A DNA stretch of 64,000 bases from Ornithinimicrobium pekingense DSM 21552 (GTDB lineage: Bacteria > Actinomycetota > Actinomycetes > Actinomycetales > Dermatophilaceae). Each line of letters begins with the position of its first letter. Position 1 is the stretch's first letter. Both the position numbers and the translations under genes were made by a program. The notes beneath the pieces are model-generated. The model made no database searches. It saw only the letters and a program-made list of their open reading frames with translations, and was not told the DNA's origin. The stretch spans positions 1 through 64,000 of the forward strand of contig NZ_ATWJ01000011.1 of the NCBI RefSeq assembly GCF_000421185.1, in the 5' to 3' direction. Positions 18,443 to 27,414 of the stretch are shown here, in pieces.

Positions 18443-19645
18443 TCAGCCGATGACGTTGGCGTTCAGGTACTTCTGCAGCGCGACCACGGTGCGGTAGTTC
18501 ATGTAGGTCGAGCCGTCGCGCGTCAGACCAATGCGGCTCTGTAGCGCAGCCTGCGAGGCCGGGCCCCACAGGCCGTCGGCGTTCGTGCCGACGGTGCGCT
18601 GCAACGCCTTGATCGTCCCGTTGTCCCAACGGCCGGTCTCGGACACGCCCGCCCAGCGCTGGATCGCCTTGACGGTGAGCGGCCCGCGGCTGCCGTCCAG
18701 GGCGAGCGGTGCCATGGTGCTGGTCCCGCCACCGCCGGCGGACCCGCCCGAGCCGCCGGAGGCCGGCGCCACGATCGTGCCGCTGATCCACCCCCGGCCG
18801 TCGGACAGCTTGAGCCAGCCGTTGGTGCTGATCTGTCCCGCCAGCTTGGTGCCGTGCGCCGCTCCCCCGACCACGCCGTAGGACGTCGACGGACCGGAGC
18901 GGATGTTCGCACCCGCGGCGGCCGTCACCGTGTAGGTGCCCGACTCCGCCGGCGGCTGTGGGGCAGGAGCGGGCGCGGGAGCCGGGGTCGGCGTGCCGGA
19001 GACCGGCGCCACGATCGTGCCGCTGATCCACCCCCGGCCGTCAGACAGCTTGAGCCAGCCGTTGGTGCTGATCTGCCCAGCGAGCCTGGTGCCGTGCGCC
19101 GCTCCCCCGACCACGCCGTAGGACGTCGACGGACCGGAGCGGATGTTCGCACCCGCGGCGGCCGTCACCGTGTAGGTGCCCGACTCCGCCGGCGGCTCCG
19201 GAGCCGGGACGGGGGCGGGGGCGGGCGCCGGGGTGTCGCCACCGGGGTACGGCGCCGAGCCGTTCTCCATCGTCAGGCCCGCGCGCACCGAGCAGACCGG
19301 CCAGGCGCCCGGGCCCTGGACCTTGAGCACCCGCTGCGCGACGGTGACCTGTTGGACCTTCGTGGCCTGGTGGGCGTAGTCGGCAAACTCCTTGCCGCCG
19401 AAGCCGGTCCACGTCGGGTGCCAGAACTGCAGGCCGCCGTAGTAGCCGTTGCCGGTGTTGATGTCCCAGCGCCCGCTCGACTCGCAGTCGGCCACCCGGT
19501 CCCACACGTTGTGGTCGTCGGCCTGCGCGGCAGGTGCGAGGACCGTCAGGGAGCTGACCGAGGCGACGGCGCCGGCGAGCGTGACACCGCCCGCCCGGCG
19601 GCGCAGGCGGGTCGATCGGGGGCGACGGTGGGCAGCGGTAGCCAC
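18443..19645 (-). CDS. secreted Rpf-like transglycosylase with SH3 repeats
   Basis: Cell-wall hydrolase of the resuscitation-promoting-factor type, 400 residues from the GTG at 19645 (AAGGATC ribosome site; the frame continues 33 codons upstream without one). An Arg-rich signal peptide ends at APAAQA. The Rpf domain follows (VWDRVADCESSGRWDIN to PVCSVRAGL), with the catalytic Glu in CESSGRW. Two almost identical bacterial SH3 domains (GTYTVTAAAGANIRSGPSTS to WISGTIVAP) are separated by Pro/Ala linkers, and a C-terminal peptidoglycan-binding-like domain ends the protein. The DNA of the two SH3 modules repeats with an exact 240-bp period. A CRP/GlxR-like site lies about 100 bp upstream. Confidence 0.88.
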   Translation of the reverse strand: MATAAHRRPRSTRLRRRAGGVTLAGAVASVSSLTVLAPAAQADDHNVWDRVADCESSGRWDINTGNGYYGGLQFWHPTWTGFGGKEFADYAHQATKVQQVTVAQRVLKVQGPGAWPVCSVRAGLTMENGSAPYPGGDTPAPAPAPVPAPEPPAESGTYTVTAAAGANIRSGPSTSYGVVGGAAHGTRLAGQISTNGWLKLSDGRGWISGTIVAPVSGTPTPAPAPAPAPQPPAESGTYTVTAAAGANIRSGPSTSYGVVGGAAHGTKLAGQISTNGWLKLSDGRGWISGTIVAPASGGSGGSAGGGGTSTMAPLALDGSRGPLTVKAIQRWAGVSETGRWDNGTIKALQRTVGTNADGLWGPASQAALQSRIGLTRDGSTYMNYRTVVALQKYLNANVIG

Positions 19646-19745
19646 AGGGGATCCTTCCGGCCGGACAAGTGCGCCGCACGGGACAGAAGTGGCGCAGGGG
19701 ACGAAGAGCCACCGTAGGTGGGCAGCATCACTCAGGGGAAGCACA

Positions 19746-19761
19746 TGTGACCAGCATCACG
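19746..19761. promoter_or_regulatory. CRP/GlxR-like binding site
   Basis: TGTGACCAGCATCACG matches the cAMP-receptor consensus TGTGA-N6-TCACA at nine of ten fixed bases. It lies 101 bp upstream of the Rpf-like gene start. CRP-type control of rpf genes is known in mycobacteria and corynebacteria. Confidence 0.55.
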
Positions 19762-19819
19762 CGTGTCACACCAGAAACAACCGTCACACAACCGCTATCC
19801 GTCCGACCGCTGGATCAGG

Positions 19820-21640
19820 TCAGAAGCGGTCGGGGATGACGGCCCGCGGGTCGAAGTCGGGGCCGAGCGGCCACCAGGAGGCGGCCCCCTCCAGGTAGGC
19901 GTAGGAGGCGATCGCCGCACCGCCGACCAGGCAGAGGGTGACCACCACGAGCGTGACGGCGCCGCGCGGCACCGCCCCCCGCACCAGCGTCCGCGACCCG
20001 CGACGCAGCGACGTCGACCCCAGGCCCCACCAGGCGAGCCAGGCGGCCGCCAACGACCCGGCACCCAGCGCCAAGGGGTGGTCGACCGGGATTCCCGACA
20101 TCGTGCCGCTGGACGTGAGGAAGCGGGAGAGCCCGACCGCAACCACCAACGCCGCGGCGGCCGGAAGCAGCAGCGCGAGGACGGTCGAGACCAGGCTGGC
20201 GACGAGGTGCCACGGGGAGCTGACGACCAGCAGCGGCACGTCGCTGCGCCGGGGGCCGGCGACGTGGCGGCGCAGCACGAGGCTGGTCAGCACGCGGTCG
20301 ACGGTGCGCGCCGTCACGCCCCACACCACGAACAGCGACCACGCGACCAACGGCGCCGCCGCAGCCAGCCCGACGAAGCCGACGAGCATCGCGGTCAGCG
20401 TCCCCACGCGCGAGCTGCGGCCGATCCGCGGGTCGGGGCTGCCATGGTCGACGGGGTCGGGCAGGGCGAGGTCTCCTTGGTGCTGCGGCGACACCGGGTA
20501 TGGCGCGCCACCGGGCTCCGCTCGGTGCGGCCCCGGCCACCGCTGCTCCTCCCACTGCTCCTGCTCCGCCCACTGCTGCTGCTCCCACCGCGCAGGCTCG
20601 CGCCGGGGCCGGACCGGCTCACGCTGCGGTGCCGGGCGCGGCGCAGGACGCCGCCGCGGCGTCTGCCGCGTGACCGGCGAGCGCGGCTGCAGCCGGGTCA
20701 GGTCGCCGTGGTCCAGACGGGTGGGGTCGTCGTCGTGCCAGGTGGGCAGCGCGGTCGTGACGTCCTCACCGCGCGAGTAGCGCTCCAGCCCGGTCAGCAC
20801 CTGCTGCTGGGAGGGCCTGCGCGCCGGGTCGGGGTCGAGCGCCGCGGCGAGCAGCGGCCGCAGGGCGGGGTCGACGCCGTCGAGCTGGAGACGCCCGCGC
20901 ACGACACGGTCGACGACGACCGTCAGGGGGCCGCGGCCGAAGGGCGGCTGGCCGCTGGCCGCGAACGCCAGGGTCGCTGCCCATCCCCACCAGTCGGTCG
21001 CCTCGCCCACGTCACCACCCTCGACGACCTCCGGCGAGAGGTAGCCGGGCGTACCCATCACCAGCCCGGTCGCGGTGAGCCGCACGTCGTCGGCCACCTG
21101 CGCGATCCCGAAGTCGATCACCACCGGCTCCAGCGTCCCGTCGTGGTCGACCAGCAGGACGTTGCCCGGCTTGAGGTCGCGGTGGACGATGCCCGCACCG
21201 TGGATCGCCCGCAGCGCCTCCCCCAGCCCGCGGCCCAGACGCAGCAGGTCATCCCCCCGCAACGGGCCGTGCTCCTCGACGACCCGGTCCAGCGGCCGGC
21301 CGGGGACGAACTCGGTGACGATGTAGGGGGCCGGCCCGTCGACGTCCGCGTCGATGACCGCGGCCACCCGCGGGGAGTGCACCCGCGCGAGCGTGCGCAC
21401 CTCGCGGCGCAGCCGGGCCCGGGCCTGCTCGTCGTGGGCGATGTGCTCGCGCAGGACCTTGACGGCGACCTCGCGCCCGTCCCCGGAGCGCGCACGCCAT
21501 ACCACCCCCATGCCGCCCTCGCCGACGCGCTCGCCCAGCCGGTAGTCGCCGAGCACCCGCGGCACCACGACCGGCACCGGGCGCGTGGGCGCGCCGGAGG
21601 AGCCGGACGTGCGGGGCAGCTCGGACGTCACAGGGTCCAC
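19820..21640 (-). CDS. transmembrane Ser/Thr protein kinase
   Basis: Kinase of 606 residues from the GTG at 21640 (GAGGAG 11 bp upstream). A complete Hanks-type domain is visible: glycine loop VGEGGMGVV near 39-47, ATP-binding Lys61, HRDLKPGN from 153, DFG from 176, and LSPEVVEGG as the APE region. It is followed by a disordered Arg/Pro linker with an odd Trp/Gln/Glu-rich stretch (WEQQQWAEQEQWEEQRW). The C-terminal third has about four or five membrane spans instead of the single span plus PASTA or sensor domain of PknB-type kinases. Divergent from otsA. Substrate unknown. Confidence 0.9.
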   Translation of the reverse strand: MDPVTSELPRTSGSSGAPTRPVPVVVPRVLGDYRLGERVGEGGMGVVWRARSGDGREVAVKVLREHIAHDEQARARLRREVRTLARVHSPRVAAVIDADVDGPAPYIVTEFVPGRPLDRVVEEHGPLRGDDLLRLGRGLGEALRAIHGAGIVHRDLKPGNVLLVDHDGTLEPVVIDFGIAQVADDVRLTATGLVMGTPGYLSPEVVEGGDVGEATDWWGWAATLAFAASGQPPFGRGPLTVVVDRVVRGRLQLDGVDPALRPLLAAALDPDPARRPSQQQVLTGLERYSRGEDVTTALPTWHDDDPTRLDHGDLTRLQPRSPVTRQTPRRRPAPRPAPQREPVRPRREPARWEQQQWAEQEQWEEQRWPGPHRAEPGGAPYPVSPQHQGDLALPDPVDHGSPDPRIGRSSRVGTLTAMLVGFVGLAAAAPLVAWSLFVVWGVTARTVDRVLTSLVLRRHVAGPRRSDVPLLVVSSPWHLVASLVSTVLALLLPAAAALVVAVGLSRFLTSSGTMSGIPVDHPLALGAGSLAAAWLAWWGLGSTSLRRGSRTLVRGAVPRGAVTLVVVTLCLVGGAAIASYAYLEGAASWWPLGPDFDPRAVIPDRF

Positions 21641-21755
21641 GGTATGCGGTCTCCTCGTGGGTGCGCGGTCGGACGCGGTCGGGTCGGGTCGACCGGGAGA
21701 GCCGCCCGGACCGCCGACAACTAGGGTTGGGACGGTCAACGAACGAGGAGAACGG

Positions 21756-23234
21756 ATGGTTTCCCCAGCGCCCGCGCGCACCTACGACTTCGTCATCGCC
21801 GCCAACCGGCTGCCGGTCGACCGCACGGTCGGCCCCGACGGCGAGGAGACCTGGACCACCAGCCCGGGTGGCCTGGTCACGGCGATGGAGTCGGTGATGC
21901 GCGACCGCGAGGCGGCCTGGGTCGGGTGGGCCGGGTTCCCCGGTGACGCGCCGGAGCCGTTCGACGACGGGCCGCTGCGGCTGTGCCCCGTGCCGCTGTC
22001 GGCCGAGGACGTCGAGCACTACTACGAGGGGTTCTCCAACGGCACCCTGTGGCCGCTCTACCACGACGTGATCGTCCCCCCGACCTTCCACCGCTCCTGG
22101 TGGAACGTCTACCGGGAGGTCAACCGGCGCTTCGCCGACGCGATCGCCGAGGTTGCCGCCGAGGGCGCGACCGTCTGGGTGCACGACTACCAGCTGCAGC
22201 TGGTGCCGGCGCTGCTGCGCGACCAGCGCCCCGACCTGCGGATCGGCTGGTTCAACCACATCCCCTTCCCGCCGGTGGAGCTGTTCGCCCAGCTGCCCTG
22301 GCGCGCCACGATCCTGCGCGGGCTGCTGGGCGCCGACTTCCTGGGCTTCCAGCGACCCGACGACGCCCGCAACCTCATCCGCTCCTGCCGCGCGGTCCTC
22401 GGGGCCACGCACAAGGGCGACGTCGTGACCTGGGCAGGGGCCGACGACGGCCGGCCCGGGGCCTCGCCGCGGGCGGTCCGCGCCGCGTCGATCCCGATCT
22501 CGATCGACGCCGCCGGCTTCCGCGAGCTGGCCGACCAGCCGTCGGTCAAGGCACGCGCCAAGGAGATCCGCGAGTCGCTGGGCAATCCCGACGTCGTCCT
22601 CCTCGGGGTCGACCGGCTCGACTACACCAAGGGCATCCGCCACCGGCTGCGCGCCATCGAGGAGCTGCTCGAGGACGGGGCGATCTCCCCGCCCGAGGTG
22701 GTCTTCGTGCAGGTCGCGACGCCGAGCCGCGAGCGCGTCGAGGCCTACCGCACGCTGAAGGAGCAGATCGAGGGCACGGTCGGCCGCATCAACGGCGACT
22801 TCTCCCACCTCGGTGACACCGCGGTGCACTACCTGCACCAGTCCTACCCGCGCGAGGAGATGGCCGCGCTCTTCCAGGTGGCCGACGTCATGCTCGTCAC
22901 CCCGCTACGCGACGGCATGAACCTCGTGGCCAAGGAGTACGTCACCGCCCGCCACGACGGCGGCGGCGCCCTGGTGCTCAGCGAGTTCACCGGCGCCGCC
23001 GAGGAGATGCGCGCGGCCTACCTGTGCAACCCGCACGACATCACCGGGCTCAAGGAGACGATCCTGCGCGCCATCCGCGACACCCACGAGGAGAAGCGCC
23101 GGCGTATGCGGTCGCTGCGCCGCCAGGTGCGCACCTACGACGTGCAGGCCTGGGCTGATAGTTTCCTGCGTGCCCTGGAGGTCGCTCCCGGCCGGCCGGC
23201 CCGGTCGCGCAGGAGCATCTCCCCCATGGTCTGA
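21756..23234 (+). CDS. otsA: alpha,alpha-trehalose-phosphate synthase
   Basis: GT20 glycosyltransferase, 492 residues, making trehalose-6-phosphate from UDP- or ADP-glucose and glucose-6-phosphate. Signatures include [60 protein letters not shown] and [15 protein letters not shown]. The ATG at 21756 follows the ribosome site GAACGAGGAG; TAGGGT at 21722 is a good -10, so the leader is about 20 nt. 55 bp upstream of otsB, forming the two-step OtsAB route for an osmolyte and storage disaccharide. Confidence 0.96.
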   Translation: MVSPAPARTYDFVIAANRLPVDRTVGPDGEETWTTSPGGLVTAMESVMRDREAAWVGWAGFPGDAPEPFDDGPLRLCPVPLSAEDVEHYYEGFSNGTLWPLYHDVIVPPTFHRSWWNVYREVNRRFADAIAEVAAEGATVWVHDYQLQLVPALLRDQRPDLRIGWFNHIPFPPVELFAQLPWRATILRGLLGADFLGFQRPDDARNLIRSCRAVLGATHKGDVVTWAGADDGRPGASPRAVRAASIPISIDAAGFRELADQPSVKARAKEIRESLGNPDVVLLGVDRLDYTKGIRHRLRAIEELLEDGAISPPEVVFVQVATPSRERVEAYRTLKEQIEGTVGRINGDFSHLGDTAVHYLHQSYPREEMAALFQVADVMLVTPLRDGMNLVAKEYVTARHDGGGALVLSEFTGAAEEMRAAYLCNPHDITGLKETILRAIRDTHEEKRRRMRSLRRQVRTYDVQAWADSFLRALEVAPGRPARSRRSISPMV

Positions 23235-23289
23235 CCGGTCCGCCCTCCTCCCGCCGCCCCGCCACCGCCCTGCCCGAAAGAAGCTGTCC

Positions 23290-24084
23290 GTGCCGCTGCC
23301 CCCTGAGCTCACCGACGCCGTCGCCCGCTTCGCCGCCCACCGCGAGGTCCTCGTCGCCACCGACTTCGACGGGGCCCTGGCCCCACTGGTCCTGGACCCG
23401 ATGAGCGCCCGCCCGGTCGAGGGGGCCATGGAGACGCTCACCGCCCTGTCCGACCTGCCCGGCACGACCGTCGCCCTCGTCTCGGGGCGCGCCCTGGAGC
23501 CGCTGCGCGAGCTCTCCGGCGCCGACGACCCCATCGTGCTGGTCGGCTCGCACGGGGTCGAGAGCTCCGCCCGGCCCGACGGGCTGGTCCTGACCGACGA
23601 GCAGCGCGGCCTGCTGGACCACCTCGAGGAGGCGCTGGACCGGCTCTCCGAGGACTACCCGGGCGTCCGGGTCGAGCGCAAGCCGGCCGGGCGCGTGGTC
23701 CACACCCGCGGCCTGTCCCGCCCCCTGGGCGAGGAGGCGCTGGAGGCCGCCGAGGCCCTGGGCGAGCTGCATACCTCGCTGGTGGTGACCCCGGGCAAGG
23801 AGGTCGTCGAGCTCGCGGTCGCGCACGTCGGCAAGGGCGCGGCGCTCGTGGGGCTGGCCCGCGAGCTGGGCGCCGACGCGGTGCTCTACGCCGGTGACGA
23901 CGTCACCGACGAGGACGGCTTCGCCGCCCTGGCCGACGACCCCGACACCGAGCGCGCCGCCCGGCACCTGTCCGTGCGCGTCGGCGACGGGCAGACGCGG
24001 GCCCGCTTCCGGGTCGCCGACGAGCACGAGCTGGTCGAGCTGTTCCGGGCGCTGCTGGAGGCTCGCGCCGGCGCGGTCACTTGA
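23290..24084 (+). CDS. otsB: trehalose-6-phosphate phosphatase
   Basis: HAD-superfamily phosphatase, 264 residues, second step of the OtsAB pathway. Motif I is ATDFDGALAPLVLDP; it reads D-F-D-G-A-L where D-x-D-G-T-L is usual, an Ala for Thr change that can be tolerated. Motif II is ALVSGR, and motifs III/IV are seen in KGAALVGLARELG and YAGDDVTDEDGFAAL. The GTG at 23290 is the first sensible start, with GAAAGAAG upstream. Its end overlaps the convergent permease gene by 8 bp. Confidence 0.93.
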   Translation: MPLPPELTDAVARFAAHREVLVATDFDGALAPLVLDPMSARPVEGAMETLTALSDLPGTTVALVSGRALEPLRELSGADDPIVLVGSHGVESSARPDGLVLTDEQRGLLDHLEEALDRLSEDYPGVRVERKPAGRVVHTRGLSRPLGEEALEAAEALGELHTSLVVTPGKEVVELAVAHVGKGAALVGLARELGADAVLYAGDDVTDEDGFAALADDPDTERAARHLSVRVGDGQTRARFRVADEHELVELFRALLEARAGAVT

Positions 24085-25000
24085 TCGCGCCGCGGGTCAC
24101 GCCCTCCATGATCCAGCGCTGGGCCAGCACGTAGACGACGATCGTCGGCAGCATCGCCATGAGGTAGGAGGCGAAGGCGATGTTGTAGTTGGTGGCGAAG
24201 GCCAGCTGGAAGATGTTCTGGACCACCGGCAGCGTCTGCTCGGTCGGGTCGGAGGTTATCAGCGACGGCATCATGAAGTCGTTCCACGACGCGAGGAAGG
24301 CGAAGATGCCCACGGTCGCGTTCATCGGGGCCAGCAGGGGGAAGATGATCCGCCAGAAGACCTGCCAGGTGCTGGCGCCGTCGACGCGCGCGGACTCCTC
24401 GATCTCCTCGGGGATCGAGCGCAGGAAGGCGCTGTAGAGCAGCACCGAGAACGACATCTGGAACATGACGTGCAGGACGGTGACGCCCACCGGCCCGTCG
24501 ATCCCCAGCATCGCGGTGAGCTTGACCTGCGGCAGCGCCACCACGGGGAAGGGGATGAACATCGCGGCCAGCAGGTAGAAGTAGGACCAGCGGAAGAGCT
24601 TGCGGTCCCAGTTGCGGGCGATCGCGTAGGAGGCCATCGAGGACAGGATCAGCGTGCCGACGACCGTGCCGACCGCGATGAGCAAGGAGATGGTGAACGA
24701 GCGGGGGAAGTCGGTCAGCGTCCAGGCGTCGGCGAAGCTCGCCCAGTTCATCGGCCACGGCCAGGTGAAGCCGGTGCCCTGCACCGCCTGCTCGGGCGTC
24801 TTGAACGCCATCGCCAGGGTGAAGTAGAGCGGGACGAGGACCGACAGCGAGGCGAGGACGAGCAGCAGGGTGGCGGGCCAGTTGGTGGGGCCGCCGCGGT
24901 CCTTGCGCAGGCGGGGTCCGCCCCGGCGTCGTCGCGCCTCCTGCTCGCGCGTGGCCGGGACCGTGGCGGCGGTCTGGGTGGAAGCGGGCTGGGCGGTCAC
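24077..25000 (-). CDS. carbohydrate ABC transporter permease (MalG type)
   Basis: Inner-membrane permease, 307 residues, about six spans. The EAA loop reads EEIEESARVDGASTWQVFWR, the contact site for the ATPase. A charged N-terminal cytosolic stretch (REQEARRRRGGPRLRK) precedes the first span. It is last in the binding protein-permease-permease unit and overlaps the upstream permease by 4 bp. No ATPase gene belongs to this unit; the MsiK/UgpC-type ATPase at 32878 may serve it (inference). Sugar not determined; adjacency to otsAB suggests an alpha-glucoside such as trehalose, weakly. Confidence 0.9.
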   Translation of the reverse strand: MTAQPASTQTAATVPATREQEARRRRGGPRLRKDRGGPTNWPATLLLVLASLSVLVPLYFTLAMAFKTPEQAVQGTGFTWPWPMNWASFADAWTLTDFPRSFTISLLIAVGTVVGTLILSSMASYAIARNWDRKLFRWSYFYLLAAMFIPFPVVALPQVKLTAMLGIDGPVGVTVLHVMFQMSFSVLLYSAFLRSIPEEIEESARVDGASTWQVFWRIIFPLLAPMNATVGIFAFLASWNDFMMPSLITSDPTEQTLPVVQNIFQLAFATNYNIAFASYLMAMLPTIVVYVLAQRWIMEGVTRGAIK

Positions 25001-25929
25001 AGCTGGACTCCTCGCCGACGGATGAGCAGGAGCTGGAGGACGGAGACGATGACGGTGACCAGGAAGAAGATCACGGCGTTGGCCATCTGGTAGGCGTAGT
25101 CGCCGGAGTTGAAGCCGGTGAAGATCGACATGGCCACGCTCATCGTGGAGGTGCCGGGCCCGCCGTTGGTCAGGCCGACGATGATGTCGTAGGCGTTGAG
25201 GAAGTTCTTGACGCCGAGGACGGTGTTGATCACGACATACCCGGCCATGAGCGGAAGCGTGATCGCCCAGAACTGCTTGCCCGGGGTCGCGCCGTCGAGC
25301 GCCGCCGCCTCGTAGACCTCGTCGGGGATCGCCTGGAGCCCGGCGAGGTAGATGATCAGCGCCATCGGGATCGACTGCCAGGCGGTGACGATGACGATGG
25401 AGAGCCAGGCGAGGTCCTCGTTGGCCAGGATGCTCTGCGACAGCGGCCCGCCGACGCCCAGCGACTGCACGATGCTCGGCAGCGAGGTGGAGAAGAGGTA
25501 GTTGAAGACGTAGGCGATGACGATGCCGCTGATGACCATCGGCACGAAGAAGACGCCGCGCAGCGCGGTCTTGAGCCGGATCTTGGCGTTGAGCCCCAGC
25601 GCCAGCAGCATCGCCAGCACGTTGACCACGATGACCGTGACGACCGAGAAGCCGATGGTGAAGACGTAGGCCGACAGGATCTTGGGGTCGGTGAACATCA
25701 CCCGGTAGTTGTTGATCCCGACGAACTCCCAGTCGCCGAACCCCACGTAGTTGGTCAGGCTGAACAGGGCACCGGCCAGCGCGGGAAGGGTGATGAAGAA
25801 GGTGAACAGCGCCAGGGCCGGGAGGAGCATCAGGTAGTAGGTGCGCGGGACGCGGGACCGGTGCCGGGGCGCCTCCGCACCCGGGTCCGTGGCACGGGTG
25901 CCGGGGCTGGTCGCGGTGTCGGTGGTCAT
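24997..25929 (-). CDS. carbohydrate ABC transporter permease (MalF type)
   Basis: Permease of 310 residues with six spans and no large periplasmic insertion. The EAA loop is PDEVYEAAALDGATPGKQFW. A start at 25929 gives a short basic N terminus (PRHRSRVPRTYYLM) before the first span. Overlaps the following permease by 4 bp and lies 10 bp after the binding-protein gene, so the three are co-transcribed. Confidence 0.9.
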   Translation of the reverse strand: MTTDTATSPGTRATDPGAEAPRHRSRVPRTYYLMLLPALALFTFFITLPALAGALFSLTNYVGFGDWEFVGINNYRVMFTDPKILSAYVFTIGFSVVTVIVVNVLAMLLALGLNAKIRLKTALRGVFFVPMVISGIVIAYVFNYLFSTSLPSIVQSLGVGGPLSQSILANEDLAWLSIVIVTAWQSIPMALIIYLAGLQAIPDEVYEAAALDGATPGKQFWAITLPLMAGYVVINTVLGVKNFLNAYDIIVGLTNGGPGTSTMSVAMSIFTGFNSGDYAYQMANAVIFFLVTVIVSVLQLLLIRRRGVQL

Positions 25930-25939
25930 CGTCGGCTCC

Positions 25940-27238
25940 TCACGCGGACCGCAGCGCCAGCCGGCGCCAGTCCTCGTCGAGCTTGCGCAGGAAGGCCTGC
26001 GGGTCGCCGGTGATGAGCAGCTCCTGCAGGTAGTTGGCGAGCGGGATCGTCGGGGGGATGAAGGTGCTCGGGCCCTGGTAGAACCGGCCGGAGTCGACGT
26101 ACTCCTGCAGCCCGGCTACCCGCTCGTCCGGCTGGGCCGGGGCGTCCTCCAGCGGCGAGTAGTAGAGGTTCTCGGCGTTGTAGGTGTTGATGATGTCCGG
26201 CTGGAAGAGGTAGGTGAGCAGGTCCATCGCCGCCTCGCGGTGCGGTGTCTGCGCCGGGATCCACATGCCCAGGTCGAGGTTGACGCGGCACTTGGTGTCC
26301 TCGGGGTCGTCGGTCATCGGCAGCGGGAAGGTCGCGACCTGCAGGTCCGGGTCGACCTTCTCGATCTCGCCCAGCGCCCACGGGCCCTGGAGGTACATCG
26401 CCGCCTGCCCCTGGCCGAAGGCGAGGTTGCCGTCGGAGTAGCCGCGCGCGGCCGCGTCCTCGTTGTCGAACTCGGCCAGCTCGGTCATCCGCGCGACCGC
26501 GTCGGCCATCACCACGCTGAAGGAGTAGTCGGCGCCCGCCTCGAACTCGTCCCCCACCTCGCGCAGGCGGGCGTAGAACCCGGCGACGTCAATCATGCCG
26601 CCGACGCAGTAGTCGAAGATGCCCTGCGCCATCGTCCAGCCCTCCTGGTAGGTGCCGTAGATCGGCACCACGCCGGCGTCCTGGAAGGTCTGGCAGGCCT
26701 GGATCACCTCGCTCCACGTGGTGGGCACCTCGACCCCGTTGTCCTCGAACAGCGCCACGTTGTAGATCACGCCCGCGGCCGCGGTGGAGTAGGGCAGGAC
26801 GTGGAAGCGGTGCTCCTCGTCGGCGAACTGGCTGACCAGCTCCTGCACGTGGGGGGCGATCTGCTGCGCGGGGGCGGTGTCGCGCAGGTCGGTCAGCACG
26901 TCCCGGTTGACGTAGGTCGACGCCTCGTACTGGTAGTTGTAGCAGGCCAGGTCGGGCGGGACGCCGCGGACGAACTGCGCGGAGATCGAGGTCGGCGTGC
27001 TGTCGAAGAAGACGGGCGGACGCCCGCTCTGCTCGTTGTATGCCGTGATCAGCTCACCGAAGTAGCCGACGACCTCGGGCTTGTTCATCAGGAAGCGCAG
27101 GGTGTCGTCACCGAGACCGCCTGAGCAGCCGGCGAGGCCGCCGGAGCCGACGCCCAGGGCACCGACGCCCAGGGCCTTGAAGAGGGTGCGGCGGCTCAGG
27201 CCGGAGCCCGGGGTCACCGATGACACGCTGTGGTCCAC
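25940..27238 (-). CDS. extracellular sugar-binding lipoprotein (family 1)
   Basis: Solute-binding protein of 432 residues from the GTG at 27238, preceded by GGGGAGGA. The N terminus has a twin-arginine motif (SRRTLFKALGVGALG) and a lipobox (LAGC), so export by Tat as a lipoprotein is likely. Typical family-1 text follows: YGTYQEGWTMAQGIFDY, AMYLQGPWALGEIEK, FQPDIINTYNAENLY. It feeds the two permeases downstream. Ligand unknown. Its promoter lies in 27239-27322, which lacks the TTGCAA operators of the mal-type operon, so its regulation is probably different. Confidence 0.9.
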   Translation of the reverse strand: MDHSVSSVTPGSGLSRRTLFKALGVGALGVGSGGLAGCSGGLGDDTLRFLMNKPEVVGYFGELITAYNEQSGRPPVFFDSTPTSISAQFVRGVPPDLACYNYQYEASTYVNRDVLTDLRDTAPAQQIAPHVQELVSQFADEEHRFHVLPYSTAAAGVIYNVALFEDNGVEVPTTWSEVIQACQTFQDAGVVPIYGTYQEGWTMAQGIFDYCVGGMIDVAGFYARLREVGDEFEAGADYSFSVVMADAVARMTELAEFDNEDAAARGYSDGNLAFGQGQAAMYLQGPWALGEIEKVDPDLQVATFPLPMTDDPEDTKCRVNLDLGMWIPAQTPHREAAMDLLTYLFQPDIINTYNAENLYYSPLEDAPAQPDERVAGLQEYVDSGRFYQGPSTFIPPTIPLANYLQELLITGDPQAFLRKLDEDWRRLALRSA

Positions 27239-27322
27239 GTCCTGTCCTCCCCGTGTGGGTGGGATCACCGTGACACGTGGGGTCAGGTCCTGCAGCCCGA
27301 ACGGGAGGGCACCGCCCGCTCC

Positions 27323-27372
27323 GGTATGGCGTGCACGGGGCCCTCACGTGAGTGGCCGGTGCACGCCATACC
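27323..27372. terminator. long hairpin, probable bidirectional terminator
   Basis: GGTATGGCGTGCAC (27323-27336) pairs perfectly with GTGCACGCCATACC (27359-27372) around 22 nt that can pair further (GGCC/GGCC with CACGTG inside). It separates the end of the LacI gene from the start of the binding-protein gene. There is no T-run. The arm sequence also appears at the joints of the 32-bp arrays near 49.7 kb. Confidence 0.6.
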
Positions 27373-27414
27373 CGTCTGCGGCGTGCACAAGGCACCCACC
27401 TGCGTGGCGCCTGC

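Noticed and set aside
19646-19819. ydaO/c-di-AMP riboswitch before the Rpf-like gene
   Set aside because: Streptomyces rpfA has one, so I looked for its conserved blocks; they are not present. A CRP-like site is seen instead.
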